Shown here: positions 46,405 through 58,954 of the stretch, piece after piece
How the letters are laid out: each line of letters opens with the position of its first letter
Position numbering within the stretch: the first letter of the stretch is position 1
Source of the DNA: Mortierella sp. BCC40632
Taxonomy: Eukaryota > Mortierellomycota > Mortierellomycetes > Mortierellales > Mortierellaceae
Assembly: GCA_011634665.1 (NCBI GenBank)
Contig: WAEK01000003.1
Location: forward strand, 62,001-126,000
DNA: 64,000 nt
Reading direction: 5' to 3'
The notes under the pieces: generated by a model
What the model saw: the letters and a program-made list of their open reading frames with translations, nothing else
Told to the model about the DNA's origin: nothing
Databases searched by the model: none
Position numbers and translations under genes: made by a program

Positions 46405-48873
46405 CTAGTCTTCTACAAGAAGCATCTCTACTTCATCTGCTGTTCTCACCAGAATCGTTGCCGGGAACTCGTACTTGTTCAAGGGATCCTCAATGGCCCC
46501 ACACAAACGACGATAAGCTTCAACAAACATCTTGACATTCCTGGAACTGATTGTCTTGGCTAGACGAGAGGACACGATCTTGGAAAGCCTGGAGGTAAGA
46601 TCCAAATGGACAGATCCCAAGAAATGATCGATGTTTGAAAGAACTCCTGAGACCGAGGCTGCGTCCATGTTTGGCAACGTTGACAAAGGGGTCTGTAAAT
46701 ATCAAATATATATAGAGAGAGAGAAAAGCATAAGGGGTCAGGATCAGGTAAACCCCTTCACAGAAGTACCATTTACAAAAAGAAAAAAAAAAAAGAAAAA
46801 AGAAAATGGTAGTAGGAGTAGTACCGAGTCGTCTTTTGTCTCTAATGCTTGGATTAAGTATGCGATGCCCGATTGTCTCAAGAGTGCGGTATGCTATAGA
46901 AGTGTTGGGTAGAGTAGAAAAAAAAAAAAAAAAATTGAATGGTTAGCGGAATTGTTGAGGCAATGATCAGTTTTTTTTTCATCTTTCATTTCAGATATAC
47001 AATACCTGCTCCTCGACGACGACATCTATGTACTCTTGGATTTGTTTCTCAAGATCCTGTATCTTGTGTTTCGTGAATGGGTATACAAGCGCTGACTATT
47101 AGGTCCAATAAAATGGTATCGAGTGAAAAAAAAAAAAAAAAAAAAAAGAATGAACAAAGGTATTAGTTTGATTAAACGGACTAGCAAGCACCATCTTTTC
47201 AACATCCAAGAACACAAATAAAATAAAAAGGTCCCCCCCCAAAACGTACCTGAACATAATGCAAACAGTTCATCATGTAGACTGCTCTATTGAAAACACT
47301 CTGCTGAGAGGCTCCAATCTCACACATCTGGAAAAGTGGATCCACTACCGAATTCAAAATGGGTTCAAAATCCTTGTTTCCTTCATCCGCTTGAACAAAG
47401 GATGTATCAAATGACTTCATAATCTCCTTGAGTTGCAAAACCGATTCTTTCACTGCGGGGGTAGGTCCAAGATCCTGTGCTGGATTCTCAGGTCGTCTCA
47501 ATAGATCTGCAGACTGTCGACCAATGGCTTCATAAAACACTTGCATGGACGACTCTGTGATCTCGTGCAGCGTTTTTGAAAGTGATGCTTCCTTTCCAAG
47601 AGCCTTTTCGATCGTTGATGTATAGAAGCGGATCAAATTTGAAATCTTGAAGGCTGTAATGGCATTGGCTTGTGAGACCAAGACTTGTTCCACGCGAGAC
47701 TAAAGTAACAAACCAGAGGCAATTTAGAAAAGAGAAAAAAAAAAGTCTCCAAGAACATCAATTGATTTTCTTTTTTCCCTCCCACTATCCACAAGTGTTA
47801 AGAGGCAACGCAGAGTCAATGTCGACGAAACATACTTTCAGGGGTCTTGCAGTTCCCTCGAGGTTCTTGTCCATCAGTGAGGCCACTATCTCGGCATCTG
47901 TTTCCTCACTTTCAACAAGTCGAAGGGGGCTCGCCTTTGTTGCCTTGACGTTGGTCTGTCCTCGGCCTCCTCGATTTCTCCTTTCATTATCCAAAAGACT
48001 CTCCAAGAACTCACGCTCGCTAGCCGCTGTCTGATGAATCCAGGCGAGCATATCTCCAATGTAACGAAGTGGGTCATGTGCATGCAATTCGATAGGTCGG
48101 GGGGTGCCTCCTGGGCCGCCTCTTGTCAGGGCATCAATAAAAGCCCTAAGGATCACATTTCGTCGTACATGAACCAATTCCTCCAGAATCGATCTATGAT
48201 CCAGTGTTGAAATACAAAAGACATTAGTAACTGAGTTGCCTATTGCAAGATCCATCTGCTCATCGGATACTAGAACCTCCTCTCTGTCTTTTTTTAGTTT
48301 ACCTGAAAAACTGATCATCCTGTTTTAATGCCTGCATGGCCTTTTTCGTGACCTCACGAACCTCAATCATTCCGTCAGGTCGACTCATGGCTCTGCATTC
48401 TGTCTGCATCCAGCGGAACAACTTTTCGTAGGAAATACTTCGATAAGTTCTCATGGACTCCATGATCTCCAATCTGGTTTTTCAAAAGAAAAGAAAATAA
48501 AACTAGGGTCAGGAGTAGGTATTGATTTAGAAGAAGAAAAAGAAGAAAAACGAGACATTGCTTACCCTGCACGCTGGTGCTCGGTGATCAGTAGCGCGTT
48601 ACAGTCGGCATGAATCTCTTCCAAATGCTCCAGTGCGTCAAAAAAGGCTGGGGTAACGTCCATCGCCGTTGAACACAGGATCGTGATCTCGGATTCTGAT
48701 AGAGTAAATCTCTCCAGGAACGCCTCAAGAATGACTTGTCGAACTTCACATAGTTTACTAGATAGTTTTTTTTTTTTTTTTTTGTAAAATATTGATCAAT
48801 CATATCGATTAGTTGACCGAGGGTAGAGAGCTGATAAGCGTTCAAAAGTGATACTAAAAGAACCAGAAATGTG

Positions 48874-48910
<37 letters not shown>

Positions 48911-49433
48911 TCTGTTCCCGAAGAGTGTCGGCTTGACCGAGCAGTGTAATGGTCTTGTCACTCGCCGTATCTAGTCGGTCCTGCATCTCCTGACAGAGTG
49001 AATTCATCGCGTTCATCTCTGCTTCAAGTTCCAGAAATTGCTATGACGACAATGTACAGAAGGAGGGGGGGGCAGAACCCCAAACGAGACACATGTCAGC
49101 CTCATCCTGATCTCCTTTGGAATAAATTCCACGCTTGGGATGCGATGCGTGTGCGTGTGTGGTGGTGGTGGTGGTGGTAGGGAGGGGGAGGAGGAGGGTT
49201 CATTCCGAGAGACTCACGTTGTTGACTTTTTCTAGTTCCTGAAGTAGCAAGTAGTTGACCTCAGTCCCCCGACGCTCAATGTCGCCACGAAGGTTATGTC
49301 GCGCATTGACAGCATTGACCGTGTAGAATTCAGACAGAGCAGTCAGAGATGTTCTCAGTTTTGGATCATCCAGTGATGATGAGAGAAGCTTGGTCAGCTT
49401 GACACTAAGTGGATTGTTGGTAGCTGTACTCAT
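46405..49433 (-). CDS. COG6: Conserved oligomeric Golgi complex subunit 6
   Basis: Nine exons (49433-49218, 49040-48910, 48757-48566, 48473-48303, 48193-47836, 47699-47250, 47095-47006, 46893-46825, 46692-46405) join in phase to 654 aa, the usual COG6 size. The N-terminus is coiled coil ([40 protein letters not shown]). Typical COG6 segments follow: [78 protein letters not shown] and a C-terminal [17 protein letters not shown] with [20 protein letters not shown]6 is part of lobe B of the COG tether that directs retrograde vesicles within the Golgi. A Gly/Arg patch ([10 protein letters not shown]) interrupts the conserved middle. The ATG at 49433 is preceded by an open codon run but is the first ATG. 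Confidence 0.9.
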
Positions 49434-50298
49434 GGCCGACACTGGTAGTGAACATAAAATAACGTGGTTGCGAGAAAGAAAGGATGGGAACCGATGAGAA
49501 TGGCTCTATTATAAAGTCTCCCAAGGGTACGCGTGTTGCCTGGGATCCTGTCTTCCAGTATCCCTGTCTATTGATGAATCTGACTCTCCCTTCGTGTGTG
49601 TGTGTGGGGGGGGGGTCTGGTCCAAGTGACTGATGGAAAGAAGAAAAGGATCGCGCGCCCAACCCAACGGCATCGCTCACAAATGCCTCCCTCTCCCTCC
49701 CACCCAAGTGCACGTGCCTCAAAGAGGCTACGAGTGTTCGTTTGCTGTCTGCGAAAAGATACTTTTTTTTTTTTTTTTTTTTTGTAATGTGGTGGTAACC
49801 AAACTGCCTAGACTTGGAAGAGGTTTTCTGTCAAACGACTTTTTTTTTCTTCTCTCGCCTTGAGTAAACATATCTAATCATTCATGCCAAAGGTTCCAAT
49901 CATATGCTAAGTATCAGGGCTTATCAAGCAGCCAAGGATAGAAAAGAGTAAATGTCAGCCTGATGATAATGTATTTATTTGGCATGGTGTTTCGAGAAAA
50001 GAATAAAGGACACATTTTACAGACGATAAAGCTCTTGACTAAATAGAGTACACTCCGAGGACAGGAATTTGACAAAGGGGGAACTGAATGATGGTAGAGG
50101 CAATGCCGATGGGGAATCCAGAGGAATACTGACTGGCTGTCGTCGTCGTCGTCGTCGTCGCCGCCGCCACGAACGAAAAAACTGGTAACATAAAAAAAAA
50201 AAAAAAAAAAAAAAAATAGAGAACAAACACTGCATCGATCCTGTTGAAGGGGAGAAAGAAGGTTGGAGGTGGAGGGGTGGGATGGGGAGAAGATGACT
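49434..50298. other. Intergenic region, COG6 to ELF1
   Basis: It contains a G/GT-rich patch near 49595-49618, a T tract at 49762-49783, a (GTC)n run at 50137-50162 (reads as poly-Asp/Arg or Thr, not a gene), and an A tract at 50191-50216. No gene is seen. Confidence 0.5.
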
Positions 50299-51043
50299 CT
50301 AATCATCGTCGTCATAACGGTCATAGGGCTTGCTTCTCCTTGTCCTTTCCCGGTCACCGTCATCTCGGTTCCTGTCTCTTTCCCGATCCCTATCACGATC
50401 TCTGTCGCCTCGGTCCCGATCCGAGCCTGAGGATCGTCCTGCCTTTGCAGAAGCGTTGACAGCCTCACAAGCGTCGATCCAGTCGTGGTAAACATCCACT
50501 GGGTGGCTCAAATCTATTCCGGGGGTTCGTCAAAAAAAAAAAAAAAAGAAAAGAAAAAAAGATAGGGATGATGGAGTCTGTCAGTGTGTGTTGTCATCTC
50601 TAATCAGGAATGCGCTTTGAGTTGGTTGGCTGTGAATCGCAAAGTCAACTGAAAGAGTCTCATCCTAGTGTCAACCCTATTGATGGTTCGATCGACTCCC
50701 GGGAGTAAATTCAGGTTGAGGACATACAGTTGATGGCACAGGTATAAGTGACTCCGCACATCCGACATTGAAGGTGGCCCACTTTCTGATCAAAGTCACT
50801 AATGGAGATAAAAAAAAAAAGATAGTTGTCAGCAAGGAAAAGTCTACTAACTTAGCAGATGTCATGCAAAACAGATCAGATCAATGCTCTTGCTCCAGAA
50901 AAGTAGGGTTTTCGGGGAAAGAGGATGTCGTACAGCTTGCAGTTGATCGACTTTTCGTGGAAGCAGGAGACACAGTCAAACTGAGTGTCGAGCACCTTCT
51001 TCACTCGAGCCTGAGGCTTTCGTGCACTCTTTCTCTTTCCCAT
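50299..51043 (-). CDS. ELF1: Transcription elongation factor ELF1 (ELOF1)
   Basis: Three exons (51043-50934, 50798-50728, 50513-50299) join in phase to 131 aa. The start MGKRKSARKPQARVKKVLDT is a basic helix. It is followed by the zinc ribbon: FDCVSCFHEKSINC with one Cys pair, then CRMCGVTYTCAIN with the second pair, and the C-terminal PVDVYHDWIDACEAVN. This is the full ELF1 domain, which binds RNA polymerase II near the DNA entry tunnel and helps passage through nucleosomes. Unlike the acidic tail of yeast Elf1, this protein ends in a roughly 45-residue Arg/Asp tail (GDRDRDRDRERDRNRDDGDR). The gene is divergent from MIP1, with 497 bp between the starts. Confidence 0.92.
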
Positions 51044-51540
51044 TGAGGTAGGACCGGGGGTATGTGATGAAAAAGGGAGGGCGGGGGATGCCGAAGGAGG
51101 GCAAGGATGAAAGAGGAAAGGGGTTGATGGTGGTCCAGTAAGGAGCAGTGGGACAAGAAAAGGAGAAAGTAATGCAACGACTACAAAGATCAGAGATGTT
51201 GGCACTCAGAGGTGGCGGCGATGGGGAGAGTGAGGGGGGGGGGGAGAAAAAGAGATTTGGCGGCACCACAAGAGAAGATGCATGCCAGTCCGGCAGGGGC
51301 CAAATTGGCTAGACAGTCACAGTTTTTTTTTCTTTCAGCTTTTTTTTTTTTTTGAAGGAATCGCCTTATTCAGTCTCTTGCTCTCTCCTTCGCACACATT
51401 ACTCCGGCTCCCCGTTGGTTCTGCCTTTTTCTCGCCTGGCTGCTGGACTCAACCAGGAGAGAGGAAACACCTCGCCCTTTTTTTTTTTTCTTCTAGTTTG
51501 AATACCATTGCATTGCTCCACATTCATTGCACGATTCTGA

Positions 51541-54500
51541 ATGGCTCAGCGTCTAGTTCCTCGCCTCTCATGGCCTCAAGGTGCTCACCAGCAGTTCACC
51601 CTCCCATGGCTGCGAAGCCCGCACCCTGGTGGGTGCCACCACTGCGCTGCCAGTGGCCCTCGGTCAGTTGACCTCAGATGCCACAATCCTTGCGTCTTTC
51701 TCACCACAGTACCACCGCGACCATCTTTGGTCGCCCATCCTACGCCTCGGTTAAAGAAGAATACCTCAATACTGAATAGCCATGGAATCTTGCTCAGCTC
51801 CAACGCTGGCAAGCACAATACTCGGTCCCTTCTTCATCCGAATAATGAATACATATACCTTCGTCTAATGTCTACTCAAGCTGGAGTTCCACAGACTCGT
51901 AAGTCTATCTCTTCCAAAACAATCACGACTTGTCGGTCAAGGGAGAGGAGGATTTGGTTCAAAGGCTCACATATCGTGTGATCGCCCTCTTTTCTTCTTT
52001 TCTAAAAACCAATAGCAATGAGGAAAAACGAAGTAGATGTTCAGATGCTTCACCCAGAACTTCATAGCAAAGTCTTCCCTAGCAGCACTGGTCAAGGCGC
52101 CACCCCAATAGTAGAATCCAGCCCTACTCCAGAGATGATCAAATGTGCCATCTCTCATCTTGAAAAGTCGAATCTCTGGGGGAAGGATCCTATTCTAGTC
52201 CCAGACACGACGTTCCCAGTTCCAGCCTTGCGGGGAAAGACGATCGAGGACCATTTTTACAACATTGGTGTCAGCGATTCTGCCAGCTACAAGAAGCTTG
52301 CAGTCGAGTTTTCTCAGTCACCCGTACCTCCACCCCCCGAGACCTGGCTGATGCAGGATGGATGGACACGTTACGGCCAAGATGGTACTATCACTCGCGT
52401 CGATTCCCCTCTGGAAAATATACTCACCTTTGATGTCGAGACGGTTCCTGCTCTCAGCAAGTTTCCAGTGATGGCATGCGCTCTTTCTTCAGAGGCTTGG
52501 TATGGATGGGTATCGCCTTGGCTCATTAACCCACTTACTCCGGAGGGACATCAGAATGACCAACATCTCATCTCGTTTGGATCAAGCCCGAACAAGGTTG
52601 GGCATGAAAAGATTCTCATCGGTCACAACGTTGGATATGATCGAGCACGCGTTCTTGAGGAATATTCAATTGAGCTGAATGGTATTCGGTACCTAGACAC
52701 GATGAGTTTACATGTGGCCGTTTCAGGACTGTGCACCCAACAACGCCCAAGTTGGATCAAATACTCTAAAGCACTAGAAAAGGACGACACTGCTTATGTG
52801 TATGCATTCAAGGACACGACGGGAAAGTACTTTGATGTGAGTGCGGTCAACAGCCTGCTACAAGTTTCAAAGTTTCACTGCTCGATTGAAATGGACAAGG
52901 CTCCAAGAGACATTCTCATGGAGGCCAGGGATATCGCAATGATCCAGGATAACTTTCAGGACCTGATGAAATACTGTGGCAAGGATGTATCTGCAACCAA
53001 CTCCGTTTTTCAACAAACGTTCCCAAAATATCTAGAAAAATGTCCACATCCGGTCTCGTTTGCAGGAATCTTACAAATGGGATCCTCATTCCTTACTGTC
53101 AACGAGGGTTGGACCGACTATATCACTCGATGCAATCAGCGCTACAACGAAATGTCGGAAGATGTCGAAGCAAAGCTGTTACTTCTGGCTCATCAAGCAC
53201 TAGAAAACTACGAAAAAGACAACACGTTCTACAAAGACGATCCATGGCTGAGTCAACTTAATTGGGAGTTCCCAAAGAGGGAATGGGTAGAGGGTACTCT
53301 ACTCAGGAATGGCACCGGTTACAGAAAAGGTCAAGAGCCTCGATGGAAGTGCCGTGCCAAGCTCCTCCCTGACAAGCCAGAGTGGTACCGTGATCTTTGG
53401 GACTCGGTTGAGAAGCGAGTACGTCTTTCGACCCGACAACGGGTTGCACCCGTCTTATTGAAGCTCCAGTGGCGTGGATTTCCTCTTGTGCACTCGACTC
53501 TCTATGGCTGGACCTTCCGAGTGCCGATGAATGACCAGGAATACTCGACACGACTTGATCCGTTGACTTTTCCACTAGAAAACGAGGAAGGATACCAGGA
53601 AGCATTTGATACTGAAAACTACCGATACTATCGATTGCCTCACAAGTCGGGCGAAGGGATCAATGTTGGAAACCCACTCGCCAAAGGCTACGTTTCGCAT
53701 TTCGATGACAATATCCTGAGCACCTTTTCTCTTCCGGGTGATCTGGACAATAGCAGCAGCAAGTTGGCCAAGCAGGCTCTCGATATGAACGCTCAATGTG
53801 CCTATTGGGTGAGTGCCAAAGAACGTATCGAGGATCAATTTGTTGTATGGGAAAAGGACGTCAATGGCCTGGGAGAGCGCATGGGTCTTCCTAGCCGAGG
53901 CGAGCACAAGAACAATGGCATTATTCTACCCCAGATTGTCACAATGGGAACGGTTACTCGACGTGCTGTTGAAAAGACATGGATGACAGCCAGTAATGCC
54001 AAGAAGAATCGAATTGGATCCGAGTTGAAGTCGAACGTAGAAGCACCAGCAGGGTACAAGATTGTCGGCGCAGATGTGGATTCTGAAGAATTGTGGATCT
54101 CGAGTTTGATGGGTGATGCTCAGTTCAGGATGCATGGTGCAACAGCACTTGGGTGGATGACGTTACAAGGAACCAAGTCTGCAGGAACAGATCTGCATTC
54201 CAAGACAGCACATATTATGGGCATCTCGCGTGACCAAGCCAAGATCTTCAACTATGGGCGAATTTATGGTGCAGGTGTCAACTTTGCGACACGACTATTG
54301 CAACAATTCAATTCAGGTATTGATTTAACTATGGCAAAGCAGAAAGCACAGGATCTTTACACGGCCACAAAGGGTCTCAAGGTTTCTAAACCACATGAAT
54401 ATGAAGTGGTTCATGACAGACCCTTTTGGCATGGTGGTACGGAGAGTTATATGTTCAACAGTCTCGAACGGACCGCGACTGCAGAAGATCCAAGGACTCC

Positions 54501-56233
54501 GACTCTGGGCTGTGGTATTACCGATGCTCTCAAACCAAAGTTTACCGAAAATCAATTCATGACCTCGCGCGTCAATTGGGTGGTTCAATCGTCTGGAGTG
54601 GATTATCTCCACATGTTGTTGGTGTCGATGAGCTATCTGATCAAAAAGTATGATATTCAAGCACGTTTCATGTTGTGTGTACATGACGAAGTCCGGTATA
54701 TGGTCAAGGAAGAAGATGCTGCCAAGGCCGCCTTGGCTCTACAAGTCAGCAATCTGTGGACTCGTGCCATGTTTTCGTACAAGCTTGGCATTTATGATCT
54801 TCCACAGGTGAGTTTTCATTCTTTTATTATTATTATTATTATTTCTCAGAATCTTTTTTTTTCACTATTTTTTTTTGTTTTTTTGTTTGTTTTTTGTTCA
54901 AGCGTTCTTTTCTCTAACAGCCCACTTTGCTTGTTTGTTTGAACCCCAGTCTGTTGCTTTCTTCTCAGCTGTCGATATTGATCATGTCTTCAGGAAGGAA
55001 GTTAATATGGATTGCTTGACGCCAACACAACAAACCCCGATCGCTCATGGAGAGTGCCTGAATATCGAACAAACGCTCGAATTGACTCGGGGAGGTGATC
55101 TTGGCTCGATTGCAGAGGACTTTGTTGATGCCGAAGAGGGCCCTGTGCCCCTTGAGCTTTTGTCAGCTATCGAGCGGAAACGAAGGATGATCGCCTCTGG
55201 ACTGGCTTCGGAGGTGACTCCAGACAAGAGCAGTGAACACGGAATCATTGTTCATAAGCCAGTGGAGGCATCTCAAGAAGATGACATGTTCTTGGAGGCT
55301 CAGACCATGTCCACGATGAGTGAAATCAAGAAAGCTGTCGCTCGCAAAAAAGCTGAGGCTCTTGCCGCATGGAAGGCCAAGGTAGAGGCCGAGAAAAAGG
55401 CTGCTGCCAAAAAGATTAAAGCAACTACAGGGGATGACGAAGGCGGTCAAAACACAAAACGGTCGCAAAAGGTATTGGTCAAGACGGCATCTGCTCCAAG
55501 AACCTCTAGCCTGAGACATGTTCGTGATGCTTCGCCTGTGTTCAAGTATGGCAAGAAGACTCAAAAGTCTGGAGGACTTTGGGGAAGAAGAGCCGAGGCG
55601 GTGGACCCTGTCAATGATGGAAATCAACAAGAACAAGAGAAAGAAACCGCTGTCCAGGAAAAGTGTGACTCATTGGAGGTGGTAGAGAAGAACTATGAGC
55701 TGGCGGACATGGCACTCACGGATACGGTGGAGGTCCCAGTGTTGGCGACCAAGACCAAGAGTAAAGCAGCCAAAAAATCACCTGATCAGAGAGATCTTGA
55801 GAAAGAGTTTCTTCCAGACTTTGTCGAGAAGCCGGTGGCTGCACCCAAGAGAAAGAAGAAAGTTAATGCGGAGGAGTTGACACCTTCAGTAGAGAGCTGG
55901 CTTGAGCGGGATGATGGGTTCCATAACAAAACGACTGTGGACACGATCACGATTGTCAACAAGCAACCGAGTGCGCCCAAGATGCATCCTTTTGTTCCAA
56001 TGGATAAGTTTTACCCTTTTACAACCGCCAACTCGGCTTCATCCAGGTTCATGTCAAGCAGTCGACAATATGCTCCTCCTTCAAAACAAAAGCAAGCAAG
56101 GTTGAGGAGTCAATTGCAGAGAAAGCCGACGACAAAGAAGGAAAGTCAGAAGGGAGGCATGTCAACTACCGAAGTGGTATCGGGCAGTGATGGCGATCTG
56201 GACCCATTGGCAAATGCGACCACGGATGGATAA
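51541..56233 (+). CDS. MIP1: Mitochondrial DNA polymerase gamma
   Basis: Three exons (51541-51898, 52016-54807, 54950-56233) join in phase to 1477 aa. The first ~120 residues form a basic presequence ([23 protein letters not shown]). The 3'-5' exonuclease has Exo I (TFDVETVP), Exo II ([12 protein letters not shown]) and Exo III ([13 protein letters not shown]). The family A polymerase has motif A ([17 protein letters not shown]), motif B ([16 protein letters not shown]) and motif C (VHDEVRYMV). All catalytic carboxylates are present. Mip1 replicates and proofreads mitochondrial DNA. After the conserved PIAHGECL segment there is a C-terminal extension of about 400 residues, rich in Lys/Ala/Glu with a helical [20 protein letters not shown] stretch. 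Yeast Mip1 also has a C-terminal extension, about 280 residues long. The 3' end converges on the dioxygenase gene 161 bp away. Confidence 0.95.
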
Positions 56234-56394
56234 GGAGAGAACCATTCCATTGTTTTTTTTTTAAGACTTCCAAATGGAGGTATTGAGGGCGACTCTATTT
56301 CTTTTTCTTTTTCTTGCATTCATTCATTTTTGAGTTTTCTTTTTTCTTTTTTGTGTAGTCTAATCTTTTGTACTATATCTCGAAAACAAACAAA

Positions 56395-58152
56395 CTAAAA
56401 GACACCATCTGCCTTGGCTTGAACCGTTGTGCGGTACTTGTCCTTGAACATGTCCAAGTCCACATAACAACCCTTCAAATGTCTATTGCCCTTGGAAGGA
56501 TCAAAAGCTGTTCTCGCATGAAGGACTCGACGGTTTGCAAAGAGCATACATTCACCAGGTCGCATTGTGTGTCGATATTGAAGATCAGGTCGTTCAATAT
56601 ACGCCGCAAACCGTCTCAAGGCTCGATAAAAATCTTGCATCTGTTCCGAGGGCAATTCAACAGGTCCTTGGAAGGGAGGTGCATAGTTGACGGTCAAGGT
56701 ATCATTATAGGGATCCAGAGCAATGGTTGGACGGTTGTAATGCAGATGATGATCTGCATTCCGATAGTGAAAGGTGGTTGGGGTTCTCTTGAGGATTTCA
56801 TAATCCTCGGGGTACTCTTGTTTCAAAAGTTCCACTGCCTTGAATGAATCCATAAAGATGCTCGTGCCACCGGGAACACTGTTTTCGAGACTGTGGAGCA
56901 ACTGAAGACCTGGGGGTGACTCCATGTAGCTGATCATTCAGGGCAGGGATTGGTGAGTCGATTGTTTGAACAAAGAATCGGTACCAAAAAAAAAAAAAAA
57001 AAAAAAAATTAAAGTTAGAAACCGGCTGAACACAGACACAAGATCGGGCCGCATGGAATCAAGTAGCTTGGATCCATCTTTTTTTCCCCCTTCTTCTTCT
57101 TCTTGTATTCTCCTTTCCCCATCTCTGACAATGGGAAAAAAAAAAAGGACCCGAAAAAAAAAAAAAAAAAGACTCACAGCAAATCCATGTGAAGACCAAG
57201 GTTCAAGTTGGTATAGGCAATGTTCTTGGCATTGGGCACACTCTTGACATCCCAGGTACGTCCATAAAACGTATGCCTCAAATGACCGATCCGTTCCGCC
57301 GCCACAGCAACTTGTTGGTCCTCTGTCGGAACGCCTCGCAAGAAAAACAATCCATAGTCTTGCAAATGCTTCAATCCCTTCAACAATCCCTCGGGTGTGT
57401 TCATATATTCTTCATAGTCAAGCCAAAGCACCTTCTCCTTCATCATAGTCTCGTCCCAGAGGATGGGTTTGTGGTTCATTCGGCTCTGAGCTCGGTGTTC
57501 AGTAGGGGTGCCACCATAAGAACCCAGGATCAAGTCCCATGGGTACAATGACTTGTGGCCGGGCTGGGCCTTGGCGGGGTCCTCCCAATCCCCGACATCC
57601 TCCAATCCCTTGGACCAAGTGAGAACAAGACCTTCCGGGGTCGCCTCCGCAGCGGAGACAGCAATGTCCAAGGGTACTTGAGAAGAAGCATGCAACTTTT
57701 GGCGGGTGGAAGGGTGAATGCAGTCTGGGCAAGGGCAGTTATCTCTAAGCCAGATCGGATCCAGAACAGTGGAGGGTTGATGTGCACGATAATAAGGCGA
57801 GTTTGAAGAGGGAGAGATGGTGACTTTGGCATCAGCCGTTGAGACTTGAACATTGGGCAGTGCAACGGAAGCTTGGGAGGAGACCAAGGATGTGTGAAAG
57901 GCCCTTGCTCCGTTGAAGACCAAGCGCGATCCGGATGACTATGTTTAGGAATAAGATCTGCAGGTGAGTGGGGAGAGAGAGAGAATATCTTTCCTCTTTA
58001 GTCTTTCTTTTTTCTCTTTTTCTCTTTTCTCCTTTTACCTGTGCCATGGCATTGTTCCTGAAAGTGGCAACGGCAGACTGGCGGGCAGGAGTGGCCCTGC
58101 AGAGAGCCCTTGCAGCGCCAGAGGAGAGGAGCTGTGCGGAATGTCGGAGCAT
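56395..58152 (-). CDS. Gamma-butyrobetaine-type 2-oxoglutarate dioxygenase
   Basis: Three exons (58152-58039, 57938-57178, 56929-56395) join in phase to 469 aa. Exon 1 is a basic, Ala/Ser/Arg-rich mitochondrial presequence (MLRHSAQLLSSGAARALCRA). The N-terminal GBBH-like zinc domain reads DPIWLRDNCPCPDCIHPSTR. The TauD/2OG-Fe(II) core has the HxD iron motif in LGLHMDLLYMESPPGLQLLH, then VPGGTSIFMDSF, and the distal His and 2-oxoglutarate Arg in NRRVLHARTAF. This architecture is shared by gamma-butyrobetaine and trimethyllysine dioxygenases, the last and first steps of carnitine synthesis. The YMESPPGLQLLH stretch makes the former more likely, but the substrate is not provable by eye. The promoter side holds GA/CT repeats. 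Confidence 0.85.
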
Positions 58153-58586
58153 GGTGGGGGGGGGGGAGAGGGAGGGAAGAAATGGAATGAGGGGAGAGAA
58201 AGGGAGAGGGGGATTAACAAAAGAAAGAAGGAATGGATGGGATGAATAGATGGATGGGATGGATGGGTGGATGGCGACAATGAACAAGAGAGAAAGAGAG
58301 AAAGAGAAGAGAAAGAGAGAAAGAGAGTGCCACGAGGAAAGAAGAAAAAGGTCTTCCCGGAGTAGGAGAAAGGGAGAGAAGAGAGCCGATCACAGCGTGG
58401 AAGGATGTTCCTCCTCTCTCCCCGCCCTTTTCTCTCTTTGGCCCACTAAACAGAGAGTCGCACGGGTGTGTCTGGGCAAATGAGAATATTCCCCGCCCGA
58501 GTAGAGTGAAAGAGAGAGAGAGAGAGAGAGAAAGAGAGACTCTGTGCTTCCTCTTCTCAAAGCACACACCCTTTTTTCTCTTTCTT

Positions 58587-58631
<45 letters not shown>

Positions 58632-58954
58632 ATAACATGGGTTCTTGAGGAGCCAGGCTCGGTTTTGTGTACTTTAATGCGTTTGATGTCGATACAGATA
58701 AAACTAACCATTCTTCAGCCCACTCTCTCTCCCTCTCCCTCTCCTCTTAATCCCTTACACCTCCTTTGCCGCAGACCTCAATTCATTGTAGGACAATGGA
58801 TCGACCAAGAAACAAAGGAGGCGACGGATCATCTCTATAGAGCAACAAAAAAAAATAAAAAAAATAAAGAATGCTCGAGCTCATGACTCTTGGTCCCAGA
58901 TTCCTTCTCTCCTTTTGCTGTTGCTTTATAAAAACAACAACAATATGCTATCCC
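58153..58954. other. Intergenic region upstream of the dioxygenase gene
   Basis: The 802 bp contain GA-rich DNA at 58289-58330, (GA)n at 58513-58531 and (TC)n at 58595-58627. These lie upstream of the dioxygenase start and downstream of the uL2m stop. No gene is seen. Confidence 0.6.

Noticed and set aside
50017..50495. Minus-strand frames with hydrophobic and poly-Asp/Thr stretches beside ELF1
   Set aside because: They read through a T tract and a GTC repeat downstream of ELF1, or are out-of-frame shadows of its last exon.
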